Source of the DNA: Burkholderiales bacterium
GTDB taxonomy: Bacteria > Pseudomonadota > Gammaproteobacteria > Burkholderiales > SG8-41
Assembly (NCBI GenBank): GCA_030684405.1
Contig: JAUXYA010000034.1
Span: forward strand, 62,001 to 126,000
Length of the DNA stretch: 64,000 nucleotides
Direction of reading: 5' to 3'
Below are positions 45,193-53,279 of this stretch, piece after piece. Position numbers and translations under genes: made by a program. The stretch's first letter is position 1. Each line of letters starts with the position of its first letter. The notes under the pieces are model-generated. The model was not told the origin of the DNA, searched no databases, and saw nothing but the letters and a program-made list of their open reading frames with translations.

Positions 45193-46152
45193 TCAGGGTT
45201 TGATTCCCGAAGCCCTGATCACCTTGCCCCAGCGCTCGATCTCCTCCGCCAGCATTTTCCTGAAATACTCGGGCGACTCGGCGATCGGATCGGAACCCAT
45301 CTGCAGGATGCGGTTGCGGAAGTCCTCGCGCTGCACCGCCTTCACGATGATCGAATTCAGCGTGTTGACGATCGGCTGCGGCGTGCCGCGCGTCACCAGT
45401 ACGCCGTACCAGGTCTGGGTCACGAAGCCCGGCAGGCCACCCTCAATCATCGTCGGCACTTCCGGCATCAAAGTTGAGCGCTTCTCGCTGGTGATGCCCA
45501 ATACGCGCATGCGGCTGATCAGCGGCTGCGCTGCCGGAATATTGCTGAATGAGAATTCAACTTCGCCGCTGGCGAGCGCTGCCAGCGAGGGGCCGGTGCC
45601 CTTGTAGGGGATATGCGTGAAGTCGCCCTTGATGAACAGCTTCAGCATCTCGCCCGACAGGTGCTGGGTGCTGCCGCTGCCCGAGGACGAATAATTCAAC
45701 TTGCCCGGGTTTTTCCTGACAACGGCAACGAATTCCTTGACGGTCTTCGCCGGGAGCGAGGGATGCGTCAGCAGCAGATTGGCGCTGGAGGCGAACACCG
45801 CAACCGGAATGAAATCCTTGACCGGATCGTAATTGAGCTTGGGGTAGAGCGTGGCATTAACCCCGAGCGCCGCAGAACTGAGGAACAGCGTGTAGCCATC
45901 AGCCGGCTGGCGGACGATGTATTCGGCGGCGATGTTCTGTGCCTGACCGGCGCGGTTTTCCACGATGACCTGCTGGCCCAGCACCTCGGCGATCTGCGGC
46001 GCGATCAGTCGGCCCATGATGTCGCTGCCGCCGCCGGGCGCATAACCGACGATCATGCGGATCGGCTTGACGGGATACTTGTCCTGCGCCAGCGCAACGC
46101 CGGCACAACCGAACATTACTGCAAGGGCTGCACTGAATAGCGGATGTTTCAT
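45193..46152 (-). CDS. Tripartite tricarboxylate (Bug) family substrate-binding protein, copy 1
   Basis: A 319-aa periplasmic solute-binding protein. The signal peptide is MKHPLFSAALAVMFGCAGVALA. The mature part begins KYPVKPIRMIVGYAPGGGSD, the Bug signature with the GGG carboxylate-binding loop, and continues ENRAGQAQNIAAEYIVRQPADGYTL. GGAGGAG before the ATG at 46152 fixes the start. No TctB/TctA membrane genes are near. It is separated from the Mo-hydroxylase cluster by a terminator hairpin, so it is probably a separate unit. The ligand is unknown, generally a carboxylate. Confidence 0.92.
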   Translation of the reverse strand: MKHPLFSAALAVMFGCAGVALAQDKYPVKPIRMIVGYAPGGGSDIMGRLIAPQIAEVLGQQVIVENRAGQAQNIAAEYIVRQPADGYTLFLSSAALGVNATLYPKLNYDPVKDFIPVAVFASSANLLLTHPSLPAKTVKEFVAVVRKNPGKLNYSSSGSGSTQHLSGEMLKLFIKGDFTHIPYKGTGPSLAALASGEVEFSFSNIPAAQPLISRMRVLGITSEKRSTLMPEVPTMIEGGLPGFVTQTWYGVLVTRGTPQPIVNTLNSIIVKAVQREDFRNRILQMGSDPIAESPEYFRKMLAEEIERWGKVIRASGIKP

Positions 46153-46289
46153 GGTTTTCTCCTCCGGCCAAATGATGGTCATGCACGTGTACCGTTGCTA
46201 CTCTGTGGATGCGTATGGAAGCGGGATGAGTGCATTATGGCCCAGGACCACCAGACACACGCGATTCCCTTGCCCGCCCTGGCAACGAC

Positions 46290-46313
46290 AAAGGCCGGGC
46301 ATGCCCGGCCTTT
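46290..46313. terminator. Hairpin terminator after Bug copy 2
   Basis: Perfect 11-bp stem AAAGGCCGGGC / GCCCGGCCTTT with a 2-nt centre, 21 bp beyond the stop of the gene at 46334. It is followed by TTTG on the minus strand and probably ends the Mo-hydroxylase/UbiD/Bug transcript. Confidence 0.8.
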
Positions 46314-46333
46314 GCTCTTCCAGTTGCGGCCGC

Positions 46334-47296
46334 TTACTGTGGCTGCAAGCCCACCTCTGCCGCGACCTTGCGGTAACGCTCCAGTTCGCTGCGAATGCGC
46401 TTGGTGAAGGCTTCCGTGCCCATGGTCGTGGTCTCGGCGCCACCCACCGTGGCATAACGCTTCTTCACGTCCGCATTCCTCAAGGCGGCAGCCGAGGCTT
46501 CGTAGAGTTTCGCCACGACGTCCTTGGGCGTGCCCTTCGGTGCAAACAGGCCGACCCAGATCGAGGCGTCGACACCAGGGATGCCGGCTTCCTGCGCCGA
46601 CATATAGTCGGGTACCTGCGGCGAACGTTTCGCCGTGGTCACACCCAGCACCTTGACGCGTTTCGCCTGCAGGTGCGGCAGCACGCCGGGCAGGCCGGCG
46701 ACGGTGAACACGACTTCGTTGGATGCGACAGCGGACACCGCCGGTGCACCCCCCTTGTACGGCACATGCAGCGCCTTGGCTCCGGCCGCGGCCACCAGCC
46801 ACTCGGTAGCCATGTGGTTGACCGAACCCGTACCCGGGGAGCCGAAGGTCAGCTGACCCGGCTTGGCCTTGGCGCCAGCGATCAGGTCCTTCAGGGTGTT
46901 GAAGGGCGAAGCCGCGTTGACCACGACCAGCATCGGCGCATCGCTGACCATGATGATCGGCGTGAAGTCGCGCTCGACGTTATAGGGCATTTCCTTGAAC
47001 AGTACCGGATTCACCGACATTTCACCGGTGTGCGCGGCAAGCAGCGTGTAGCCATCGGGCGTCGCGCGCGCCGTGGTACCGGTGGCGATGAAGCCGTTGG
47101 CACCGGGGCGGTTGTCGACGACGAACTGCCAGCCCTTGTCCTCGGAAATCTTCATCGTCAGGATGCGGGCCGAGGTATCGACCACCCCGCCCGGCGCAAA
47201 GGGCACCAGTACTCGGATTGGTTTGTTCGGGTAGTCCGCGGCCTGCGCAGACAGCGCAAAGGCCGCAGCGAATACGGTGAGAAACAGGCTCCTCAT
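46334..47296 (-). CDS. Tripartite tricarboxylate (Bug) family substrate-binding protein, copy 2
   Basis: A 320-aa exported binding protein: the signal peptide MRSLFLTVFAAAFALSAQA is followed by ADYPNKPIRVLVPFAPGGVVD, the Bug signature, and VDNRPGANGFIATGTTARATPDGYTLL. It differs substantially from copy 1, so this is not a recent duplication. It lies 28 bp after ubiD on the same strand, preceded by AAAGGA, and thus appears to be the uptake component of the ubiD/Mo-hydroxylase operon. The ligand could be an aromatic or heteroaromatic acid, by inference from the neighbours. Confidence 0.92.
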   Translation of the reverse strand: MRSLFLTVFAAAFALSAQAADYPNKPIRVLVPFAPGGVVDTSARILTMKISEDKGWQFVVDNRPGANGFIATGTTARATPDGYTLLAAHTGEMSVNPVLFKEMPYNVERDFTPIIMVSDAPMLVVVNAASPFNTLKDLIAGAKAKPGQLTFGSPGTGSVNHMATEWLVAAAGAKALHVPYKGGAPAVSAVASNEVVFTVAGLPGVLPHLQAKRVKVLGVTTAKRSPQVPDYMSAQEAGIPGVDASIWVGLFAPKGTPKDVVAKLYEASAAALRNADVKKRYATVGGAETTTMGTEAFTKRIRSELERYRKVAAEVGLQPQ

Positions 47297-47305
47297 AATT
47301 TTTCC

Positions 47306-47323
47306 TTTATAATCAAATACTTA
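47306..47323 (+). repeat. AT-rich 18-bp dispersed motif, copy 6
   Basis: TTTATAATCAAATACTTA in the gap between ubiD and Bug copy 2; 14 of 18 positions match copy 3. On the gene strand it follows the ubiD TAA and ends in AAAGG, the ribosome site of the next gene. Confidence 0.4.
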
Positions 47324-47324
47324 G

Positions 47325-48785
47325 TTATAGTTTCAGCAGGTGGCGCCATTTCTCGCGCACCTGTTCCTGCAGTTCCTTGCTCGCTTCTGCCACGGCCGGG
47401 AAATCATGCAGATGGTCATACGGCCGGCAGGCATCGATGATCGCCTTCGAATTGTACGGCGCCTCGGAGCGGTAGGCGACGAACATCGGATCGTTCTTCG
47501 AACCCATGCCGCGGCGGATGATGTCGATATCAACCTCGGGATCGCTGCGCGTAGCCACCGCCCACATCACCTCCTGCAAATTCGAGGGATCGATGTCCTC
47601 GTCGACCACCACCGTGTAGCGCGACATGTAGGCGCCAACGCCGCACTGGTTGAGAATCAGCGCAGCCTGGCGCGCGTGCCCGGCGTAACGCTGCCGGATT
47701 GCCACCACGTTGAACATGCGCGCACCGCCGATCTCATGCGCCCAGACGCTGGCCACATCAGGCACACCGGCGGCGAGCAGCGCATCGAACAACAGCGCCG
47801 AGCGCATCACCGCTTTGGAATACGAATAATCGTTGGGCGGCTTCGCCGGCGGGCTGCCGACAATGACCGGATCATTGCGGTAATAAACGCGCTCTACGGT
47901 CATCACCGGCGCAGTGCCTACCTTGCCCGGGTAATAACCGTGGAATTCGCCGAACGGCCCCTCGAGCTTCACGTCACCGGGGTAACAGTAACCCTCGAGC
48001 ACGATTTCAGCGGCAGCGGGAATTGGCAGCCCGGTCAACCCGCCATGCACCACCTGCACCGGCTCGCCTAGGATGGCGCCGATGTAGTTGTACTCGCACA
48101 TGCCGAAGGGCACCTCGATGCCGGAAATCAGGTAACCCAACGGGTCGCAGCCGATGACGATCGCCACCGGAAAGGGTTTGCCCGCCTTCATATGCTTTTC
48201 GTACTGGATCGCGCCGTGTTTGCCGGGAATCATGTCGAGGCCGACATGGTTCCTGTCGTGCACCATCACGCGGTAGGTGCCGACGTTGACCCAGTCACTA
48301 TCGAAATCCTTGGTCACCACGCAGCAGCCGGTGCCGATGTAAGGACCGCCGTCCTTCTCGTGCCATAACGGCGACGGAAAGATGTTGATGTCGACGTCCT
48401 TGCCGGACTGGGTGTTCTCCAGCACCGGGCCGGTTTCTGCTACCACCGGCTCGTATTTCGGGGCCTCCGCCTGCCAGCCGCGGGGCTTGCCACGCAGTGC
48501 CTGTACTAGGCCGCGGTGGCTGTGCTCCACCGGCATCCGCAGCAGCGAGGACAGCCGCGCCGGACTCGCCGTGGTGCAGGTGACGACGCGAAAACCTTTC
48601 GGGTAACCCGGAATTTCATCGAAGAGCAGCGCCGGCGCGCCGTCGACCTTGACGTTCATTTCGCTGATCGCACCGAGCTCCAGCTTCGCGTCGGCGCCGG
48701 GCACGTCCTTCAGTTGGCCAAGCTGGCGCGCGGTGTCCAGCCAGGCGCGCAGGTCGAGGGGATTGCCAGCCGGACGTTTCACCAT
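47325..48785 (-). CDS. UbiD family prenylated-FMN decarboxylase
   Basis: A 486-aa UbiD-fold (de)carboxylase needing prFMN and Mn/K. Features: LRAWLDTARQLGQLKDVPGAD at the N-terminus (split), SPLWHEKDGGPYIGTGCCVVTKD, NVGTYRVMVHDRNHVGLDM, and EGPFGEFHGYYPGK with the catalytic Glu region. The family acts on alpha,beta-unsaturated or aromatic carboxylates. No ubiX (prFMN-producing) gene is in the window. It starts 3 bp before coxS ends, on the same strand, and is followed by a Bug binding protein: a catabolic context, rather than ubiquinone synthesis. Confidence 0.92.
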   Translation of the reverse strand: MVKRPAGNPLDLRAWLDTARQLGQLKDVPGADAKLELGAISEMNVKVDGAPALLFDEIPGYPKGFRVVTCTTASPARLSSLLRMPVEHSHRGLVQALRGKPRGWQAEAPKYEPVVAETGPVLENTQSGKDVDINIFPSPLWHEKDGGPYIGTGCCVVTKDFDSDWVNVGTYRVMVHDRNHVGLDMIPGKHGAIQYEKHMKAGKPFPVAIVIGCDPLGYLISGIEVPFGMCEYNYIGAILGEPVQVVHGGLTGLPIPAAAEIVLEGYCYPGDVKLEGPFGEFHGYYPGKVGTAPVMTVERVYYRNDPVIVGSPPAKPPNDYSYSKAVMRSALLFDALLAAGVPDVASVWAHEIGGARMFNVVAIRQRYAGHARQAALILNQCGVGAYMSRYTVVVDEDIDPSNLQEVMWAVATRSDPEVDIDIIRRGMGSKNDPMFVAYRSEAPYNSKAIIDACRPYDHLHDFPAVAEASKELQEQVREKWRHLLKL

Positions 48786-48787
48786 GA

Positions 48788-49264
48788 TCAGCCCTTGCGT
48801 TTTTTCGCCGCCAGCCGCACGGCCTTGATGATTTCAGGATAAGCCGCGCAGCGGCAGAGATTGCCCGCGAGGTAATGGCGGATCTCGTCATCTGAAGGAT
48901 GAGGATTAGCGTCGAGCAACTGGCGCGTCATCAGGATGAAGCCCGGCGTGCAGAAGCCACACTGGAATGCCCCCGTCTCGATGAAGGCCTGCTGCACGGC
49001 ATCGAGACCGCCCTCACCGTCCTGCGGCTCTTCGATGGTGCGCACGTCGGCGCCGTCCACCAGCGTTGCCATGGTCAGGCAGCCGGAGACCGCCTGACCG
49101 TCAACAACGACCGTGCAACAGCCGCAAAGCCCCTGAGCGCAGCTCTCGCGAGCGCCGAAAAGTCCCTGCCCCTGCAGCAGCTCGACCAGGTTCTGGTGAT
49201 TGCCGACATGCGCGGTGACCGGGCTGCCGTTGAGCGTGAATGCAATCGTGCGATGTGTAGTCAT
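48788..49264 (-). CDS. Mo-hydroxylase small subunit with two [2Fe-2S] clusters (CoxS type)
   Basis: 158 aa. The plant-ferredoxin-type cluster Cys are in ESCAQGLCGCCTVVVDG (about 40-56); the second, all-alpha cluster uses CGFCTPGF and CRCAAYPE. This is the electron-transfer subunit of the xanthine oxidase family. It is separated from the large subunit by 213 bp, unusually far for this operon type, and that gap contains an inverted repeat. The ATG at 49264 begins MTTHRTIAFTLNGSPV. Confidence 0.94.
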   Translation of the reverse strand: MTTHRTIAFTLNGSPVTAHVGNHQNLVELLQGQGLFGARESCAQGLCGCCTVVVDGQAVSGCLTMATLVDGADVRTIEEPQDGEGGLDAVQQAFIETGAFQCGFCTPGFILMTRQLLDANPHPSDDEIRHYLAGNLCRCAAYPEIIKAVRLAAKKRKG

Positions 49265-49283
49265 AAAGGTAAACCTTTTTTAA

Positions 49284-49452
49284 CCACAGAGGGCACAGAA
49301 AATTACAAAATCAATTAACAGGATGCGCAAAATGAACAGGATCAAAAAAAGGACAGAACCGTCCAGCGCGTCGAAATGGGTTTTATCCTGAAAATCCTGT
49401 CTATCCTGTTAAATCGCTTCTGGTTTTCTTGTGTCCTCTGCGTCCTCTGTGG
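49284..49452. repeat. 169-bp inverted repeat built from 9-bp units
   Basis: The outer arms are CCACAGAGG (49284-49292) and CCTCTGTGG (49444-49452); inner arms are TTAACAGGAT (49315-49324) and ATCCTGTTAA (49403-49412). ATCCTG recurs at 49385, 49394 and 49403, and TCCTCTG at 49434 and 49443, all spaced 9 bp; on the left AACAGGAT recurs 18 bp apart. A GGAC/GTCC hairpin (49351-49364) lies near the centre. The DNA is AT-rich against its surroundings. It sits between coxL- and coxS-type genes of one operon. Similar ACAGGAT and CACAGAGG tracts occur in many proteobacterial intergenic regions, as far as I recall. Confidence 0.8.
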
Positions 49453-49477
49453 CTGGCTTTTTAAATTAAATGAACGG

Positions 49478-51799
49478 TCAATCTTCCAGCGGCCTGCCCG
49501 CATTTGCACGCAAGCCGCGATACACCGCTTCGGCGGTCAGCGGCAGGCTGGTCAGGCGCACGCCCACCGCGTCGTCGATCGCACTGGCAATCGCCGGCGA
49601 CACGCCGAAGGTGCCGCTCTCGCCGACGCCCTTGGCGCCAAAGGGACCGGATTTTTGAACCATGTCGACGGCCTCGTTTTCCATCACCGCCGGCACGTCG
49701 CGGATTCCCGGGATCTTGTAGTCGGCGAGCGATGCATTGGTGACCTGTCCAGCGTCGAACTCCATGCGCTCGGACAACGTGAAGCCAAGCTGCATCAGGG
49801 TCGCCCCGGAAATCTGCGTCTCTACGATCGCCGGATTCACCGGACGGCCGACGTCGACAATATTGACCAGGCGCGTGACCTTGAACTCGCCGGTTTCGGT
49901 GTCGACCTCGACCTCGGCACCGGTGGCGCCAATCATCCAGAACGGTGTCGCATCAGGCGTCTGGCCGGTGCCCGGCTCCGGCGGCGTGTACGGCGGGATG
50001 AAGCTGCCGACGCCAACGATGTTGCCAGCCTGCATGCCGTACTTCTTGCGGAAGATGTCGGGAATCGGCGTCGTCTCCGCAGACAGGCCAACTTCCTGCG
50101 CCAGCGCGACCAGCTTGTCGCGGGCATCTTCGGCGGCGAGCTTCGCCGCGTGGCCCATGTGGTAAGTCGAGCGCGAGCCCAGCGTCGCCATGTCGTAGGG
50201 CGTGACGTCGGTATCGGGATGCACCAGCGTCACGGCCTCGACGGGTATGCCCAGCGCCTCGGCGACAATCTGAGCCATCGCGGTATCCGAGCCCTGCCCC
50301 ATGTCCACCGTGCTGCAGTTGACCATCACGCTGCCGTCGGCGCTGACGTTGACGATCGCCACCGAAGTCGTCGGCGAGATGCTCGCCTTGAAACCGATGG
50401 CGATACCACGGCCGCGGCGGATGGTGCCCTTGTCGTTATCTGAACCCTCGTGGTCAAAGGCTTTCTCCCACTGCATGCGCCGGGCGAGACGTTCGAGCAC
50501 CTGTTCGATGCCGGCATCACGCATCAGGGTGCCGGTGGCCTGCGGCCGGCCCTCGCGCAGGATGTTTTTCCGGCGGATCGCCAGCGGATCGATGTTCAGC
50601 GCCTTCGCGATCATGTCGGTGTGACTCTCATAGGCCCACACCAGCTGCGGAATGCCGAAGCCGCGCAGCGCACCCGCAGCCGGCAGGTTCGTATAGAGCG
50701 CATAAGAGTCGATGGACACATGATCGATGTCGTACGGCCCCGGCGCGGTGAAGCCGGATTTCTGCGTCACCCGCGGGCCGATGTCGGCGTAGGCGCCGCC
50801 GTTCCACCACACCTCGCACTCGCGGGCGAGGATTTTGCCGTCCCTCGACACGCCGCTTTTTATGCGCAAGGTCGCCGCGTGTTTGGTGATCTGGTAGAAC
50901 TGCTCTTCCATGGTCAGTGAAATTTTGACCGGCCGGCCGGCGAGCAGTGCCGCGATGGCAACCAGTGCCTCGAGCTTGATGTAGAGCTTGGCGCCGAAGC
51001 CGCCGCCGAGGTACGGCACTTTCACCCGCACCCGGTTTTCGGGCCAGCCGAGCAGGCGCGCGATCTCGATGCGCACAAAGGACGGGCTCTGCGATGCGGT
51101 GTGGATCACCAGCTGGTTCGGCGTCGGGTCGGCAACGGTGACAAAAGGCTCCAGCGGCACATGCAGCACCTGCTGGGTGCGGAAAGTGTGCTCGAACACA
51201 TGGTCGGCTGCAGCAAAGGCTTTCTGTGCGTCGCCGCGTCGCAGGTGGAAATCGAGCGCGATGTTGGTGTCGCGCTTGCCCTTCAGGTGTTTCAGGTCCG
51301 GGAAAGTACCGGCGGGTTTAAGTACCTCGTGCACCACCGCCTTCGAGGTCATAGCCTCGATTTCGTCAAACACCGCCGGCAGTTCCTCGTAATCGGCGGA
51401 AATCATCTGCACCGCCGCTTCGGCGACATGCGGGTCGGCGGCCAGCACCAGCGCCACCGGTTCGCCGACGTGACGCACCTTGTCGATCGCCAACACCGGC
51501 TGGTCGTGGAAAGCCGGGCCGTAATGCGGATCCGGCACCAGTTTCATGATGTCGGCAGCGGTGTAGACCGCATGCACGCCGGGCAGCATGCGCGCCGCGG
51601 ACACGTCAACACCCTTGATCCGCGCATGCGCAACCGTGCTGCGATACACCTTGCCATAGAGCATGCCCGGCAGGCGCAGGTTGTGCACATACTCGGCCTT
51701 GCCGGTAACCTTGGCGCGTGCCTCGACGCGCGGAATCGAGCGCCCTACCGACTCGAATGAGGAAGCGCCGCTGTTGTTCTTGCCCAATGTCGTTGCCAA
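49478..51799 (-). CDS. Mo-hydroxylase large subunit, molybdopterin-binding (CoxL/XdhB type)
   Basis: 773 aa, catalytic subunit of the xanthine oxidase family. It starts SIPRVEARAKVTGKAEYVHN and includes LGGGFGAKL, GALRGFGIPQLVWAYE (substrate/MCD region), VDMGQGSDTAMAQI, and GAKGVGESGTFG with the catalytic Glu. The CODH-specific Cys loop (AYRCSFR) is absent, so this is not a CO dehydrogenase but a hydroxylase or dehydroxylating reductase of unknown substrate. The start is a TTG at 51799 with GGAG 7 bp upstream; the open frame to 52048 overlaps coxM and is rejected. Confidence 0.92.
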   Translation of the reverse strand: MATTLGKNNSGASSFESVGRSIPRVEARAKVTGKAEYVHNLRLPGMLYGKVYRSTVAHARIKGVDVSAARMLPGVHAVYTAADIMKLVPDPHYGPAFHDQPVLAIDKVRHVGEPVALVLAADPHVAEAAVQMISADYEELPAVFDEIEAMTSKAVVHEVLKPAGTFPDLKHLKGKRDTNIALDFHLRRGDAQKAFAAADHVFEHTFRTQQVLHVPLEPFVTVADPTPNQLVIHTASQSPSFVRIEIARLLGWPENRVRVKVPYLGGGFGAKLYIKLEALVAIAALLAGRPVKISLTMEEQFYQITKHAATLRIKSGVSRDGKILARECEVWWNGGAYADIGPRVTQKSGFTAPGPYDIDHVSIDSYALYTNLPAAGALRGFGIPQLVWAYESHTDMIAKALNIDPLAIRRKNILREGRPQATGTLMRDAGIEQVLERLARRMQWEKAFDHEGSDNDKGTIRRGRGIAIGFKASISPTTSVAIVNVSADGSVMVNCSTVDMGQGSDTAMAQIVAEALGIPVEAVTLVHPDTDVTPYDMATLGSRSTYHMGHAAKLAAEDARDKLVALAQEVGLSAETTPIPDIFRKKYGMQAGNIVGVGSFIPPYTPPEPGTGQTPDATPFWMIGATGAEVEVDTETGEFKVTRLVNIVDVGRPVNPAIVETQISGATLMQLGFTLSERMEFDAGQVTNASLADYKIPGIRDVPAVMENEAVDMVQKSGPFGAKGVGESGTFGVSPAIASAIDDAVGVRLTSLPLTAEAVYRGLRANAGRPLED

Positions 51800-51821
51800 A
51801 TTCTTTGCTCCCGGAATCGGA

Positions 51822-52679
51822 TCAGGCGGCCAGCGCCTTGCGCAGCGCGCGGCCGGCATGCACGCGCAGCAGTTCGGTTTTATAGGCGGCTGAGCCACGG
51901 GCATCGCCGACCAGTTCGGCTTCTGCCGCTGCGGCCTCGCCCGCTCTCGCCAGCAGCGCGTCATCGACGGTTGCGCCATTGAGCACTGCCTCGACGGAGG
52001 CCAGGCGCAGCGGCTTCTCGGTGGCCGCGCTGACCACGAAACGCGCATCAGTCAGCACTTTTCCGTCGGTCACAAACGACACCGCAATACCCAGCGTCGG
52101 CCAATCGTCTGCACCGCGCGTGGTCAGCTTGACGTAGGCAGCCCGGCGGCCCGCCCGCGCCGGCACCACCACCTCACTGATCAGTTCGTTGCGCGCCAGT
52201 GCGGTTTCGTAATAACCGGTGAAAAGATCGGCCACTGCCAGCGTGCGTGAACCCGCGGTCGCGGCAGTCACCACCTGCGCATCCAGCGCGATCAGCACCG
52301 GCGGCAAGTCCATGTGCGGATCGGCATGCGCGAGGTGGCCACCGAGCGTTGCCACGTTGCGCACACGCACATTGGACAGCGTGCGCAACGTGTCAACGAT
52401 CACCGGCGCGCGTTTTTTGACGGCCGTGAAACGCCCCAGCGCACCCAGCGTCGTCAGGGCACCGATGCGCAGGCTGCCATCGCCGGCGGAAGTCACTTTC
52501 GAATAACGTGACTCGATGCCGCGCAGGCTGATCAGCCGCGTCGGCTGGAACACACCCGTCTTCATCATCAACATCAGCGCGGTGCAGCCGCCGAATACGC
52601 GCACCGACTCGTCACCGGCGTCGAGCAGCTTCACCGCCGACTTCAGCGTCCGCGGCTCGGCCAGTTCAAACGGGTTCAT
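51822..52679 (-). CDS. Mo-hydroxylase medium subunit, FAD-binding (CoxM type)
   Basis: 285 aa. The FAD-binding signatures of the CoxM/4-HBCR beta group are present: RVFGGCTALMLMMK (about 29-42) and NVATLGGHLAHADPHMD (about 105-121). It starts MNPFELAEPRTLKSAVKLL. It completes the three-subunit hydroxylase with the large and small subunits downstream. The start overlaps the SRPBCC gene stop by 4 bp (ATGA). Confidence 0.93.
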   Translation of the reverse strand: MNPFELAEPRTLKSAVKLLDAGDESVRVFGGCTALMLMMKTGVFQPTRLISLRGIESRYSKVTSAGDGSLRIGALTTLGALGRFTAVKKRAPVIVDTLRTLSNVRVRNVATLGGHLAHADPHMDLPPVLIALDAQVVTAATAGSRTLAVADLFTGYYETALARNELISEVVVPARAGRRAAYVKLTTRGADDWPTLGIAVSFVTDGKVLTDARFVVSAATEKPLRLASVEAVLNGATVDDALLARAGEAAAAEAELVGDARGSAAYKTELLRVHAGRALRKALAA

Positions 52680-53134
52680 GCCGCCCCCTGCGTCGCAGCG
52701 AAGGCCGCACCGAGGTTTTTCGCAAACTGTTTTTCCATGTCCTTCGCCTTGGCCTTGAGTACCGGCTGACCGATGCTGCCCAGCTTGCCGGTCAGCGCGG
52801 TGTCGATTTCATAATGGATCGTGGTGCCATTACCGGACTCGCTCAGCCATGTCGATGATGTCGCGGTTAACCGCCCGACCAGCCCCATCGGGGCACCTTC
52901 GATTTTCGCGGCGATCAATTCCGGCGCCACGACCTCGGTCAGTTCGACGGTGACCTTGAACTTGAAAGTCATGTAGGCCACCTTGGTTTCCAGAACCGCG
53001 TCATAGCGTTTTTCGTCGAGCGGCACGAGGTCGCGTACGCCGTCGATGCAGGATGCAAAAAAGTGGATGTCCTGCAGTTTCGCAAACACCGCATCGCGCG
53101 GCGCGCCGACGGCAATCTCCCCGCTGAATTTCAT
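52676..53134 (-). CDS. CoxG-like SRPBCC-fold protein
   Basis: A 152-aa protein of the CO-dehydrogenase subunit G family: MKFSGEIAVGAPRDAVFAKL, then ASCIDGVRDLVPLDEKRYD, AKIEGAPMGLVGRLTAT, and YEIDTALTGKLGSIGQPVLKA (ends split from the motif). CoxG in carboxydotrophs anchors or helps mature the enzyme at the membrane; this shorter form lacks the C-terminal anchor. It is the first gene of the Mo-hydroxylase operon. A dyad lies just upstream and the rhlE terminator behind it. Confidence 0.85.
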   Translation of the reverse strand: MKFSGEIAVGAPRDAVFAKLQDIHFFASCIDGVRDLVPLDEKRYDAVLETKVAYMTFKFKVTVELTEVVAPELIAAKIEGAPMGLVGRLTATSSTWLSESGNGTTIHYEIDTALTGKLGSIGQPVLKAKAKDMEKQFAKNLGAAFAATQGAA

Positions 53135-53142
53135 GCCAGGAC

Positions 53143-53157
53143 CGCTTCGTTAAAGCG
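53143..53157. promoter_or_regulatory. Small dyad upstream of the Mo-hydroxylase operon
   Basis: CGCTT / AAGCG arms around CGTTA, 9 bp before the coxG-type start codon. It could be an operator or leader hairpin; no regulator gene is adjacent. Weak evidence. Confidence 0.25.
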
Positions 53158-53206
53158 TTCTAATGTAACGGCAGCACCCGCGAAAATCAATGAGCGGCAG
53201 TCCATG

Positions 53207-53242
53207 AAAAATCCCCCGGCACCTTGCGGCAACGGGGGATTT
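53207..53242 (-). terminator. Rho-independent terminator of rhlE
   Basis: On the minus strand AAATCCCCCG pairs with CGGGGGATTT around a 14-nt loop that itself can fold, ending in TTTTT. It lies 38 bp after the rhlE stop. Confidence 0.85.
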
Positions 53243-53279
53243 GCGGTGATGCGGAAACGCCGCGCGGGCGTTCAGCCGC

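Noticed and set aside
51800..52048. N-terminal extension of the Mo-hydroxylase large subunit to an upstream ATG
   Set aside because: It overlaps the coxM-type gene and is not family-like; the TTG at 51799 has a good ribosome site and gives the expected N-terminus.
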